From Tetradesmus obliquus (lineage: Eukaryota > Chlorophyta > Chlorophyceae > Sphaeropleales > Scenedesmaceae), in contig CP126195.1 of NCBI GenBank assembly GCA_030272155.1, positions 1,178,001-1,242,000 on the forward strand: a stretch of DNA of 64,000 nucleotides. Reading direction: 5' to 3'. Positions 20,263 to 32,388 of this stretch are shown in pieces (position 1 is the stretch's first letter; each line of letters opens with the position of its first letter). The position numbers and the translations under genes were made by a program. Under the pieces are notes generated by a model, which worked only from the letters and a program-made list of their open reading frames with translations, was not told where the DNA came from and ran no database searches.

Positions 20263-22466
20263 ATGCCTGCAGGGGGGCTGTCCATGGTGCGCAAGCACCC
20301 TTCAGGATGGAAGAGCAACCGCAGCACCACGGCCATGAGGGTGGCGGCGGTGGTGTGTGTGATAATGGCTTTGACCACAGCTGACGAAAAGTTTACGCCC
20401 GCATATTATTACAGAGAGCAGTACCCTGACTACGCCAAGGAGGTACACGGGGACCTGAACCGGTTCTGCAAACTTCATCACAAGAACTTCACAGCAAACG
20501 GCACAGTGGCTACACCCAAGCATGGCGGCAGGCCCTCAAATGTCCCACATGCTGTCGCCTTCCATGCCAGCACAATATTCAAGGCTGGCAAGGTGGTAAA
20601 GGCCTACCCATCGGCAGATTCAAAGAGAAAGGTTGATGTGCACGTGTGGTGGACTTCAATCGAAGTCGCATGTCAGGAAAATGACACACTGCGCCAGCTG
20701 TGCACTGACTACAACATCACACCCAAGAGACTGCTGAAGTACATGAAATGGGCTGACCCCGACCTGGTGCGCAGGAGAATAGATGTGAAGCTGGACTTGA
20801 CAAAGATACAGAAACAAAGGCGAAAGGCAGCAGCTGCGGCGCTGTGGCAGAAGTACCAAAGTGACCCCGACATGCTGCAGCGCATATATTTCATTGATGA
20901 GTGCAAATTCTGGATGTCAGACCTGGCAGGCGGCTCCGTCAAGGTCTATTGTGATGCACACAATGAAAACGTGCATGCTGTGCTGCCATGCAAATGGATG
21001 CGCAAGGGCAAGGACGCAGAGCCGGTCAAGTTGCACTTTGTCTGCGCCGTCAACGCTGTGCACGGGCCCGTCTACTGCAATTTTGTCACCGGCACAACAG
21101 ACAACAAGGACCATGCTGGCAACCTCAATGTACCGTACATGGTGAGTGTGCGCTGCTACTGCGCAGGCGCCTGCCATCGAAAGACATGCCAGCCCTGCTG
21201 TACTGTGTAGTAACAGTCCCGCAGAGCTTTTTTTAGTGCTGTAGTGAAGCTGCAGCGCTGCCCGTCCTCTGCTGTGAACATAACAGCAGAGTAACTTGGT
21301 GACAGTACAATGACACCACCTGCAGCAGCAAGCTGGAAATTAATGTGCAAGGATTGGTGCATGTCACATCCGCGCGTGCTCACGCGCAGCACACTGACCC
21401 CTGGCTGCAGCCAGTTGTCATATGCTGCAGCGCAGAACTCAAAGTCGCGCTCCAGCACCTGCTGCCTGCTGCTGCTGTAATAACCCTTGTCATGACATGA
21501 GCCATCAGCTTGAATCAGCATGTTGTGCTGTGCATGGAGGAAATCAATCCGCCCATCCCACCAGTCCACTGCTACCTGAGCACACATACTGCTGCTGATG
21601 CCTAACCAATACAGCATGCACACCAGCTGCTCCTCGCTTGTGTGCATGTAGCCCATGCATGTGCCAACCATATCAGCCAGCACACATGCACACATCTTGC
21701 ACTGAAGCGCTGCTGCTGTGGCGACTGCACGCGGCGCGCAGAACTTGAAGTGCTGCACACCTGGCAAGCAGCCAGTCAAGCCCCAGAACAATCTCTGCCC
21801 CCTCATAGACTTGGTGATGTATCTGACCTTGTCTGCACTGAGCCTGATGTAGAAGCGTCCCATCGCATCCATCCACACCGCTGCGTTGCGCTCCTGCGCT
21901 GCTAACAAGGCTGCGCGCTGCCAATCCGGCAATTCTTGCACCTGCAGTTGAAGGACAAACCAACCCAGCAGGCCAAGAGCATGACTCAGCTGGAGTTTGT
22001 TCACTGCATGATGGAGATCAGAGACATAGCCAACCAACAGCAGGCGCAGCGCGGCACTACGCCGCTGTACATCTTTGACAACCCAAGTGTTCACCTGGGG
22101 AAGGATGGCCTACAGATGTTGGTTGCAGGTGGCATCAATGAAGATCAACTGCTGCACATTGCACCCTACTCCCCAGATTTCAACAAGCCCATTGAACATG
22201 CATTTGGCAGCCTCAAAGCAGCCTTCCGCAACTACTTGTATAACAGCTGCCAGCTGGGTGGTGCTGATGTGAAGCCGCGAGACCTGCAGCACGGCCTGTA
22301 CAACACCTTTATGAAGATCACAGCTGCATCTGTCATGGCTGATGTATTGAAGCTGCCAGATTTGTGGAACATGGTGCGCAGCCGCAAGAGGAGTCTTTGT
22401 GTGTGCCGAGACGGGAAGCAGCGCCGCGGCACTGCTGGCGACTACCCCAGGAAAGACCAGCGCTGA
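20263..22466 (+). CDS. DDE transposase (copy 6)
   Basis: Exons 20263-21141 and 21948-22466, intron 21142-21947. Upstream junction filled. Confidence 0.85.
21156..21872 (-). CDS. Antisense EDxHD-like nuclease ORF (copy 6)
   Basis: Intact 238-codon frame nested in intron 21142-21947. Confidence 0.55.
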   Translation of the reverse strand: MDAMGRFYIRLSADKVRYITKSMRGQRLFWGLTGCLPGVQHFKFCAPRAVATAAALQCKMCACVLADMVGTCMGYMHTSEEQLVCMLYWLGISSSMCAQVAVDWWDGRIDFLHAQHNMLIQADGSCHDKGYYSSSRQQVLERDFEFCAAAYDNWLQPGVSVLRVSTRGCDMHQSLHINFQLAAAGGVIVLSPSYSAVMFTAEDGQRCSFTTALKKALRDCYYTVQQGWHVFRWQAPAQ

Positions 22467-23709
22467 GTCTGCTGTTGTGCTGCTGCATGGCATGTAGGGA
22501 TTGTGGCTGTCAGCTGCATGCAAGATGGCTGGCCAGCAGTGCACAGGGTGTCACTCAGAGAGCCCTTGAGCTCACCTGTTTGAGGGCACCTGCGCTTGTC
22601 GCCGTCCTGCATGTTCGCACCGCCCGGGGCTTGGGAGGTGCTGGCACCATGCTGCTGTAGGGTGGTTACTTCCTGGTGTTCACCTGAGAGCGAGTGTGGG
22701 AACAAAATGGCATGTTCAGAAGCTTATTGTATGAGTAAACTACATGTGGATGTTGTGCTTTGGTGCTCAGACTTGTCAGGAGCGGTTCCTGCTTCAAACG
22801 ACTGCTGCAAGGCAGCAAGGCACTTGGTGGCCATTTCACATACAGGCATTTGCAGTCATGCTGAATTGCCGAATGTAATGGTAAAATTCCTGTCATAATT
22901 CAACTACGCTCGAAGCTCTTGAACATGGCTCCTGCTGCTGTCACTCGCGTTGGTTGTGACGACTGTTGGCCTGCCAAGCGATATGCACGGAGCCTGCAAG
23001 AAACCTTGCGGTCGATTAACTTTTAAATTTGACGATTGATTTAAGCATGGCTTGAGCCGAAATAAACTGCGATATGGTGAAGAACTTCAAGACGGAAAGG
23101 TGCCCTGAAACAAGCCTGCTCCGAGCCACACAGCTGCCACGCTGCCAACTTATCATCGTCGACACATTATGCAACGTACCTTTGGTTGAAGCAGAAAACC
23201 AATCCTGACGGGCCCTCGCAAGCCCACGTTGCAGGTGAGCCTGACGGGTCAACACGGATGTCCAGAGCACTGCAGCTCGATCGCGTTGCTGCAGCACCTA
23301 CATACAATTTGTTTTGAACATTGAACGACGTTAAACACAGCGCAGTGCTGAAAGGCTTCGCCAAAAAATTAGGTGGCAGCAGTGAGGCACCTGCTGGCAC
23401 ATGCTGCTGCTGTCACGCCCACCAACAACTGCAGTTGAAAAACACATGCCACCGTGATTCACAGCACACATAGCTGTAACGTTTCCTGTTGTCTGCTGCT
23501 GCTGCTGCTCCTGCCCAGGCAGATATCATATATCGCAAACAGTGCTACTGCCGCAGTAAAATCAGCTGCATACCCAGCAGCAGCAGGAGCACATCAGCCA
23601 TAGCATAAAAAGGTAGGTGTGCACTTCAGGCACCAAGTCCAGGAACAGCAACAGAAGGGATGCAGTGCAGGCTATGAACTGCTGCAGCAAAGGCTGGCAT
23701 GCAATCACA

Positions 23710-23720
23710 GTCTCTGAGAC
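23710..23720. other. Clean empty insertion site
   Basis: GTCTCTGAGAC, the third and last clean empty junction. All units to the right carry the 720 bp element. Confidence 0.7.
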
Positions 23721-23824
23721 CGGTCAAACTCCATGATGCCGCAGGCTGTTGTTTGACCTGACCAGTTACTTCTGTTCACACTGCTGCTAGAAGCACAGCT
23801 AACATATCCATACGTTTTGGATTC

Positions 23825-26028
23825 ATGCCTGCAGGGGGGCTGTCCATGGTGCGCAAGCACCCTTCAGGATGGAAGAGCAACCGCAGCACCACGGCCATGA
23901 GGGTGGCGGCGGTGGTGTGTGTGATAATGGCTTTGACCACAGCTGACGAAAAGTTTACGCCCGCATATTATTACAGAGAGCAGTACCCTGACTACGCCAA
24001 GGAGGTACACGGGGACCTGAACCGGTTCTGCAAACTTCATCACAAGAACTTCACAGCAAACGGCACAGTGGCTACACCCAAGCATGGCGGCAGGCCCTCA
24101 AATGTCCCACATGCTGTCGCCTTCCATGCCAGCACAATATTCAAGGCTGGCAAGGTGGTAAAGGCCTACCCATCGGCAGATTCAAAGAGAAAGGTTGATG
24201 TGCACGTGTGGTGGACTTCAATCGAAGTCGCATGTCAGGAAAATGACACACTGCGCCAGCTGTGCACTGACTACAACATCACACCCAAGAGACTGCTGAA
24301 GTACATGAAATGGGCTGACCCCGACCTGGTGCGCAGGAGAATAGATGTGAAGCTGGACTTGACAAAGATACAGAAACAAAGGCGAAAGGCAGCAGCTGCG
24401 GCGCTGTGGCAGAAGTACCAAAGTGACCCCGACATGCTGCAGCGCATATATTTCATTGATGAGTGCAAATTCTGGATGTCAGACCTGGCAGGCGGCTCCG
24501 TCAAGGTCTATTGTGATGCACACAATGAAAACGTGCATGCTGTGCTGCCATGCAAATGGATGCGCAAGGGCAAGGACGCAGAGCCGGTCAAGTTGCACTT
24601 TGTCTGCGCCGTCAACGCTGTGCACGGGCCCGTCTACTGCAATTTTGTCACCGGCACAACAGACAACAAGGACCATGCTGGCAACCTCAATGTACCGTAC
24701 ATGGTGAGTGTGCGCTGCTACTGCGCAGGCGCCTGCCATCGAAAGACATGCCAGCCCTGCTGTACTGTGTAGTAACAGTCCCGCAGAGCTTTTTTTAGTG
24801 CTGTAGTGAAGCTGCAGCGCTGCCCGTCCTCTGCTGTGAACATAACAGCAGAGTAACTTGGTGACAGTACAATGACACCACCTGCAGCAGCAAGCTGGAA
24901 ATTAATGTGCAAGGATTGGTGCATGTCACATCCGCGCGTGCTCACGCGCAGCACACTGACCCCTGGCTGCAGCCAGTTGTCATATGCTGCAGCGCAGAAC
25001 TCAAAGTCGCGCTCCAGCACCTGCTGCCTGCTGCTGCTGTAATAACCCTTGTCATGACATGAGCCATCAGCTTGAATCAGCATGTTGTGCTGTGCATGGA
25101 GGAAATCAATCCGCCCATCCCACCAGTCCACTGCTACCTGAGCACACATACTGCTGCTGATGCCTAACCAATACAGCATGCACACCAGCTGCTCCTCGCT
25201 TGTGTGCATGTAGCCCATGCATGTGCCAACCATATCAGCCAGCACACATGCACACATCTTGCACTGAAGCGCTGCTGCTGTGGCGACTGCACGCGGCGCG
25301 CAGAACTTGAAGTGCTGCACACCTGGCAAGCAGCCAGTCAAGCCCCAGAACAATCTCTGCCCCCTCATAGACTTGGTGATGTATCTGACCTTGTCTGCAC
25401 TGAGCCTGATGTAGAAGCGTCCCATCGCATCCATCCACACCGCTGCGTTGCGCTCCTGCGCTGCTAACAAGGCTGCGCGCTGCCAATCCGGCAATTCTTG
25501 CACCTGCAGTTGAAGGACAAACCAACCCAGCAGGCCAAGAGCATGACTCAGCTGGAGTTTGTTCACTGCATGATGGAGATCAGAGACATAGCCAACCAAC
25601 AGCAGGCGCAGCGCGGCACTACGCCGCTGTACATCTTTGACAACCCAAGTGTTCACCTGGGGAAGGATGGCCTACAGATGTTGGTTGCAGGTGGCATCAA
25701 TGAAGATCAACTGCTGCACATTGCACCCTACTCCCCAGATTTCAACAAGCCCATTGAACATGCATTTGGCAGCCTCAAAGCAGCCTTCCGCAACTACTTG
25801 TATAACAGCTGCCAGCTGGGTGGTGCTGATGTGAAGCCGCGAGACCTGCAGCACGGCCTGTACAACACCTTTATGAAGATCACAGCTGCATCTGTCATGG
25901 CTGATGTATTGAAGCTGCCAGATTTGTGGAACATGGTGCGCAGCCGCAAGAGGAGTCTTTGTGTGTGCCGAGACGGGAAGCAGCGCCGCGGCACTGCTGG
26001 CGACTACCCCAGGAAAGACCAGCGCTGA
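23825..26028 (+). CDS. DDE transposase (copy 7)
   Basis: Exons 23825-24703 and 25510-26028, intron 24704-25509. Upstream junction empty. This is the last short junction before the monomer run. Confidence 0.85.
24718..25434 (-). CDS. Antisense EDxHD-like nuclease ORF (copy 7)
   Basis: Intact 238-codon frame nested in intron 24704-25509. Confidence 0.55.
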   Translation of the reverse strand: MDAMGRFYIRLSADKVRYITKSMRGQRLFWGLTGCLPGVQHFKFCAPRAVATAAALQCKMCACVLADMVGTCMGYMHTSEEQLVCMLYWLGISSSMCAQVAVDWWDGRIDFLHAQHNMLIQADGSCHDKGYYSSSRQQVLERDFEFCAAAYDNWLQPGVSVLRVSTRGCDMHQSLHINFQLAAAGGVIVLSPSYSAVMFTAEDGQRCSFTTALKKALRDCYYTVQQGWHVFRWQAPAQ

Positions 26029-27276
26029 GTCTGCTGTTGTGCTGCTGCATGGCATGTAGGGATTGTGGCTGTCAGCTGCATGCAAGATGGCTGGCCAGCA
26101 GTGCACAGGGTGTCACTCAGAGAGCCCTTGAGCTCACCTGTTTGAGGGCACCTGCGCTTGTCGCCGTCCTGCATGTTCGCACCGCCCGGGGCTTGGGAGG
26201 TGCTGGCACCATGCTGCTGTAGGGTGGTTACTTCCTGGTGTTCACCTGAGAGCGAGTGTGGGAACAAAATGGCATGTTCAGAAGCTTATTGTATGAGTAA
26301 ACTACATGTGGATGTTGTGCTTTGGTGCTCAGACTTGTCAGGAGCGGTTCCTGCTTCAAACGACTGCTGCAAGGCAGCAAGGCACTTGGTGGCCATTTCA
26401 CATACAGGCATTTGCAGTCATGCTGAATTGCCGAATGTAATGGTAAAATTCCTGTCATAATTCAACTACGCTCGAAGCTCTTGAACATGGCTCCTGCTGC
26501 TGTCACTCGCGTTGGTTGTGACGACTGTTGGCCTGCCAAGCGATATGCACGGAGCCTGCAAGAAACCTTGCGGTCGATTAACTTTTAAATTTGACGATTG
26601 ATTTAAGCATGGCTTGAGCCGAAATAAACTGCGATATGGTGAAGAACTTCAAGACGGAAAGGTGCCCTGAAACAAGCCTGCTCCGAGCCACACAGCTGCC
26701 ACGCTGCCAACTTATCATCGTCGACACATTATGCAACGTACCTTTGGTTGAAGCAGAAAACCAATCCTGACGGGCCCTCGCAAGCCCACGTTGCAGGTGA
26801 GCCTGACGGGTCAACACGGATGTCCAGAGCACTGCAGCTCGATCGCGTTGCTGCAGCACCTACATACAATTTGTTTTGAACATTGAACGACGTTAAACAC
26901 AGCGCAGTGCTGAAAGGCTTCGCCAAAAAATTAGGTGGCAGCAGTGAGGCACCTGCTGGCACATGCTGCTGCTGTCACGCCCACCAACAACTGCAGTTGA
27001 AAAACACATGCCACCGTGATTCACAGCACACATAGCTGTAACGTTTCCTGTTGTCTGCTGCTGCTGCTGCTCCTGCCCAGGCAGATATCATATATCGCAA
27101 ACAGTGCTACTGCCGCAGTAAAATCAGCTGCATACCCAGCAGCAGCAGGAGCACATCAGCCATAGCATAAAAAGGTAGGTGTGCACTTCAGGCACCAAGT
27201 CCAGGAACAGCAACAGAAGGGATGCAGTGCAGGCTATGAACTGCTGCAGCAAAGGCTGGCATGCAATCACAGTCTC

Positions 27277-27996
27277 AGCTGGGTATGGTACAAACGTAGC
27301 ATCTGCATTTTGCAACAAATCAACACAGCTTGCAAGCAGACAGCCATGCTGGCATAGCAACCTGCTGTATGTGGCAGGCACAGTAAGGCACAGCTGCCAG
27401 TGCTGCTGCTTTGGTTTGCTTGCATCCCAACTGCACAGCAGGGCCCCCACCTGCCAGCAGCAGCAGCTTCAAACTGCTAGTAATTTTGAGCTCCAGAATT
27501 CGCCTTGATCACACAAGAAGGATGTTTGCAGGAAACTGTGTAGAATACTAGTCCTCAACAAACTCTGTGCAGCCACACTAGCTGCACGCGCGCAGCAGCT
27601 GCCGGTGGGCCTGAAGCGGTGTTGCGCACTATGTAACAGATATGACAGTTGAAACTGTATGTGCAGCGCACAGCGCCAAGCAGCAGAGCGCAACAGCAGC
27701 GGCAGGGCACTTGGCACACCAGAACTGCAGTGCCTGATCAGCCAGCAAGGGAAGCCCAGAAGTATTACATTACACATCAAAACATGTTGCAGGCAGCAGC
27801 ACCCACAGCAACACTCTACAGCGCAAGTTAACATATGTAACAGTCGAGTCGGGGCACTTCAGGGCAACGTGTTTTTAGCTCTTTTCTTGCAGCACACTGT
27901 GCCACTGCTAACAGCTCAAATTGATTTAGATTCGTCGTTGAAAGCTTGACATTTATATGTAGGCCACTTGTTCGCTACGTTTGTACCATGCCCAGC
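27277..27996. mobile_element. 720 bp MITE-like element (copy 4)
   Basis: First element of the uninterrupted run of long units; inverted-repeat ends at 27272-27300 and 27974-28002. Confidence 0.65.
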
Positions 27997-28106
27997 TGAG
28001 ACCGGTCAAACTCCATGATGCCGCAGGCTGTTGTTTGACCTGACCAGTTACTTCTGTTCACACTGCTGCTAGAAGCACAGCTAACATATCCATACGTTTT
28101 GGATTC

Positions 28107-30310
28107 ATGCCTGCAGGGGGGCTGTCCATGGTGCGCAAGCACCCTTCAGGATGGAAGAGCAACCGCAGCACCACGGCCATGAGGGTGGCGGCGGTGGTGT
28201 GTGTGATAATGGCTTTGACCACAGCTGACGAAAAGTTTACGCCCGCATATTATTACAGAGAGCAGTACCCTGACTACGCCAAGGAGGTACACGGGGACCT
28301 GAACCGGTTCTGCAAACTTCATCACAAGAACTTCACAGCAAACGGCACAGTGGCTACACCCAAGCATGGCGGCAGGCCCTCAAATGTCCCACATGCTGTC
28401 GCCTTCCATGCCAGCACAATATTCAAGGCTGGCAAGGTGGTAAAGGCCTACCCATCGGCAGATTCAAAGAGAAAGGTTGATGTGCACGTGTGGTGGACTT
28501 CAATCGAAGTCGCATGTCAGGAAAATGACACACTGCGCCAGCTGTGCACTGACTACAACATCACACCCAAGAGACTGCTGAAGTACATGAAATGGGCTGA
28601 CCCCGACCTGGTGCGCAGGAGAATAGATGTGAAGCTGGACTTGACAAAGATACAGAAACAAAGGCGAAAGGCAGCAGCTGCGGCGCTGTGGCAGAAGTAC
28701 CAAAGTGACCCCGACATGCTGCAGCGCATATATTTCATTGATGAGTGCAAATTCTGGATGTCAGACCTGGCAGGCGGCTCCGTCAAGGTCTATTGTGATG
28801 CACACAATGAAAACGTGCATGCTGTGCTGCCATGCAAATGGATGCGCAAGGGCAAGGACGCAGAGCCGGTCAAGTTGCACTTTGTCTGCGCCGTCAACGC
28901 TGTGCACGGGCCCGTCTACTGCAATTTTGTCACCGGCACAACAGACAACAAGGACCATGCTGGCAACCTCAATGTACCGTACATGGTGAGTGTGCGCTGC
29001 TACTGCGCAGGCGCCTGCCATCGAAAGACATGCCAGCCCTGCTGTACTGTGTAGTAACAGTCCCGCAGAGCTTTTTTTAGTGCTGTAGTGAAGCTGCAGC
29101 GCTGCCCGTCCTCTGCTGTGAACATAACAGCAGAGTAACTTGGTGACAGTACAATGACACCACCTGCAGCAGCAAGCTGGAAATTAATGTGCAAGGATTG
29201 GTGCATGTCACATCCGCGCGTGCTCACGCGCAGCACACTGACCCCTGGCTGCAGCCAGTTGTCATATGCTGCAGCGCAGAACTCAAAGTCGCGCTCCAGC
29301 ACCTGCTGCCTGCTGCTGCTGTAATAACCCTTGTCATGACATGAGCCATCAGCTTGAATCAGCATGTTGTGCTGTGCATGGAGGAAATCAATCCGCCCAT
29401 CCCACCAGTCCACTGCTACCTGAGCACACATACTGCTGCTGATGCCTAACCAATACAGCATGCACACCAGCTGCTCCTCGCTTGTGTGCATGTAGCCCAT
29501 GCATGTGCCAACCATATCAGCCAGCACACATGCACACATCTTGCACTGAAGCGCTGCTGCTGTGGCGACTGCACGCGGCGCGCAGAACTTGAAGTGCTGC
29601 ACACCTGGCAAGCAGCCAGTCAAGCCCCAGAACAATCTCTGCCCCCTCATAGACTTGGTGATGTATCTGACCTTGTCTGCACTGAGCCTGATGTAGAAGC
29701 GTCCCATCGCATCCATCCACACCGCTGCGTTGCGCTCCTGCGCTGCTAACAAGGCTGCGCGCTGCCAATCCGGCAATTCTTGCACCTGCAGTTGAAGGAC
29801 AAACCAACCCAGCAGGCCAAGAGCATGACTCAGCTGGAGTTTGTTCACTGCATGATGGAGATCAGAGACATAGCCAACCAACAGCAGGCGCAGCGCGGCA
29901 CTACGCCGCTGTACATCTTTGACAACCCAAGTGTTCACCTGGGGAAGGATGGCCTACAGATGTTGGTTGCAGGTGGCATCAATGAAGATCAACTGCTGCA
30001 CATTGCACCCTACTCCCCAGATTTCAACAAGCCCATTGAACATGCATTTGGCAGCCTCAAAGCAGCCTTCCGCAACTACTTGTATAACAGCTGCCAGCTG
30101 GGTGGTGCTGATGTGAAGCCGCGAGACCTGCAGCACGGCCTGTACAACACCTTTATGAAGATCACAGCTGCATCTGTCATGGCTGATGTATTGAAGCTGC
30201 CAGATTTGTGGAACATGGTGCGCAGCCGCAAGAGGAGTCTTTGTGTGTGCCGAGACGGGAAGCAGCGCCGCGGCACTGCTGGCGACTACCCCAGGAAAGA
30301 CCAGCGCTGA
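28107..30310 (+). CDS. DDE transposase (copy 8)
   Basis: Exons 28107-28985 and 29792-30310, intron 28986-29791. Confidence 0.85.
29000..29716 (-). CDS. Antisense EDxHD-like nuclease ORF (copy 8)
   Basis: Intact 238-codon frame nested in intron 28986-29791. Confidence 0.55.
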   Translation of the reverse strand: MDAMGRFYIRLSADKVRYITKSMRGQRLFWGLTGCLPGVQHFKFCAPRAVATAAALQCKMCACVLADMVGTCMGYMHTSEEQLVCMLYWLGISSSMCAQVAVDWWDGRIDFLHAQHNMLIQADGSCHDKGYYSSSRQQVLERDFEFCAAAYDNWLQPGVSVLRVSTRGCDMHQSLHINFQLAAAGGVIVLSPSYSAVMFTAEDGQRCSFTTALKKALRDCYYTVQQGWHVFRWQAPAQ

Positions 30311-31558
30311 GTCTGCTGTTGTGCTGCTGCATGGCATGTAGGGATTGTGGCTGTCAGCTGCATGCAAGATGGCTGGCCAGCAGTGCACAGGGTGTCACTC
30401 AGAGAGCCCTTGAGCTCACCTGTTTGAGGGCACCTGCGCTTGTCGCCGTCCTGCATGTTCGCACCGCCCGGGGCTTGGGAGGTGCTGGCACCATGCTGCT
30501 GTAGGGTGGTTACTTCCTGGTGTTCACCTGAGAGCGAGTGTGGGAACAAAATGGCATGTTCAGAAGCTTATTGTATGAGTAAACTACATGTGGATGTTGT
30601 GCTTTGGTGCTCAGACTTGTCAGGAGCGGTTCCTGCTTCAAACGACTGCTGCAAGGCAGCAAGGCACTTGGTGGCCATTTCACATACAGGCATTTGCAGT
30701 CATGCTGAATTGCCGAATGTAATGGTAAAATTCCTGTCATAATTCAACTACGCTCGAAGCTCTTGAACATGGCTCCTGCTGCTGTCACTCGCGTTGGTTG
30801 TGACGACTGTTGGCCTGCCAAGCGATATGCACGGAGCCTGCAAGAAACCTTGCGGTCGATTAACTTTTAAATTTGACGATTGATTTAAGCATGGCTTGAG
30901 CCGAAATAAACTGCGATATGGTGAAGAACTTCAAGACGGAAAGGTGCCCTGAAACAAGCCTGCTCCGAGCCACACAGCTGCCACGCTGCCAACTTATCAT
31001 CGTCGACACATTATGCAACGTACCTTTGGTTGAAGCAGAAAACCAATCCTGACGGGCCCTCGCAAGCCCACGTTGCAGGTGAGCCTGACGGGTCAACACG
31101 GATGTCCAGAGCACTGCAGCTCGATCGCGTTGCTGCAGCACCTACATACAATTTGTTTTGAACATTGAACGACGTTAAACACAGCGCAGTGCTGAAAGGC
31201 TTCGCCAAAAAATTAGGTGGCAGCAGTGAGGCACCTGCTGGCACATGCTGCTGCTGTCACGCCCACCAACAACTGCAGTTGAAAAACACATGCCACCGTG
31301 ATTCACAGCACACATAGCTGTAACGTTTCCTGTTGTCTGCTGCTGCTGCTGCTCCTGCCCAGGCAGATATCATATATCGCAAACAGTGCTACTGCCGCAG
31401 TAAAATCAGCTGCATACCCAGCAGCAGCAGGAGCACATCAGCCATAGCATAAAAAGGTAGGTGTGCACTTCAGGCACCAAGTCCAGGAACAGCAACAGAA
31501 GGGATGCAGTGCAGGCTATGAACTGCTGCAGCAAAGGCTGGCATGCAATCACAGTCTC

Positions 31559-32278
31559 AGCTGGGTATGGTACAAACGTAGCATCTGCATTTTGCAACAA
31601 ATCAACACAGCTTGCAAGCAGACAGCCATGCTGGCATAGCAACCTGCTGTATGTGGCAGGCACAGTAAGGCACAGCTGCCAGTGCTGCTGCTTTGGTTTG
31701 CTTGCATCCCAACTGCACAGCAGGGCCCCCACCTGCCAGCAGCAGCAGCTTCAAACTGCTAGTAATTTTGAGCTCCAGAATTCGCCTTGATCACACAAGA
31801 AGGATGTTTGCAGGAAACTGTGTAGAATACTAGTCCTCAACAAACTCTGTGCAGCCACACTAGCTGCACGCGCGCAGCAGCTGCCGGTGGGCCTGAAGCG
31901 GTGTTGCGCACTATGTAACAGATATGACAGTTGAAACTGTATGTGCAGCGCACAGCGCCAAGCAGCAGAGCGCAACAGCAGCGGCAGGGCACTTGGCACA
32001 CCAGAACTGCAGTGCCTGATCAGCCAGCAAGGGAAGCCCAGAAGTATTACATTACACATCAAAACATGTTGCAGGCAGCAGCACCCACAGCAACACTCTA
32101 CAGCGCAAGTTAACATATGTAACAGTCGAGTCGGGGCACTTCAGGGCAACGTGTTTTTAGCTCTTTTCTTGCAGCACACTGTGCCACTGCTAACAGCTCA
32201 AATTGATTTAGATTCGTCGTTGAAAGCTTGACATTTATATGTAGGCCACTTGTTCGCTACGTTTGTACCATGCCCAGC
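31559..32278. mobile_element. 720 bp MITE-like element (copy 5)
   Basis: Filled junction upstream of transposase copy 9. Confidence 0.65.
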
Positions 32279-32388
32279 TGAGACCGGTCAAACTCCATGA
32301 TGCCGCAGGCTGTTGTTTGACCTGACCAGTTACTTCTGTTCACACTGCTGCTAGAAGCACAGCTAACATATCCATACGTTTTGGATTC

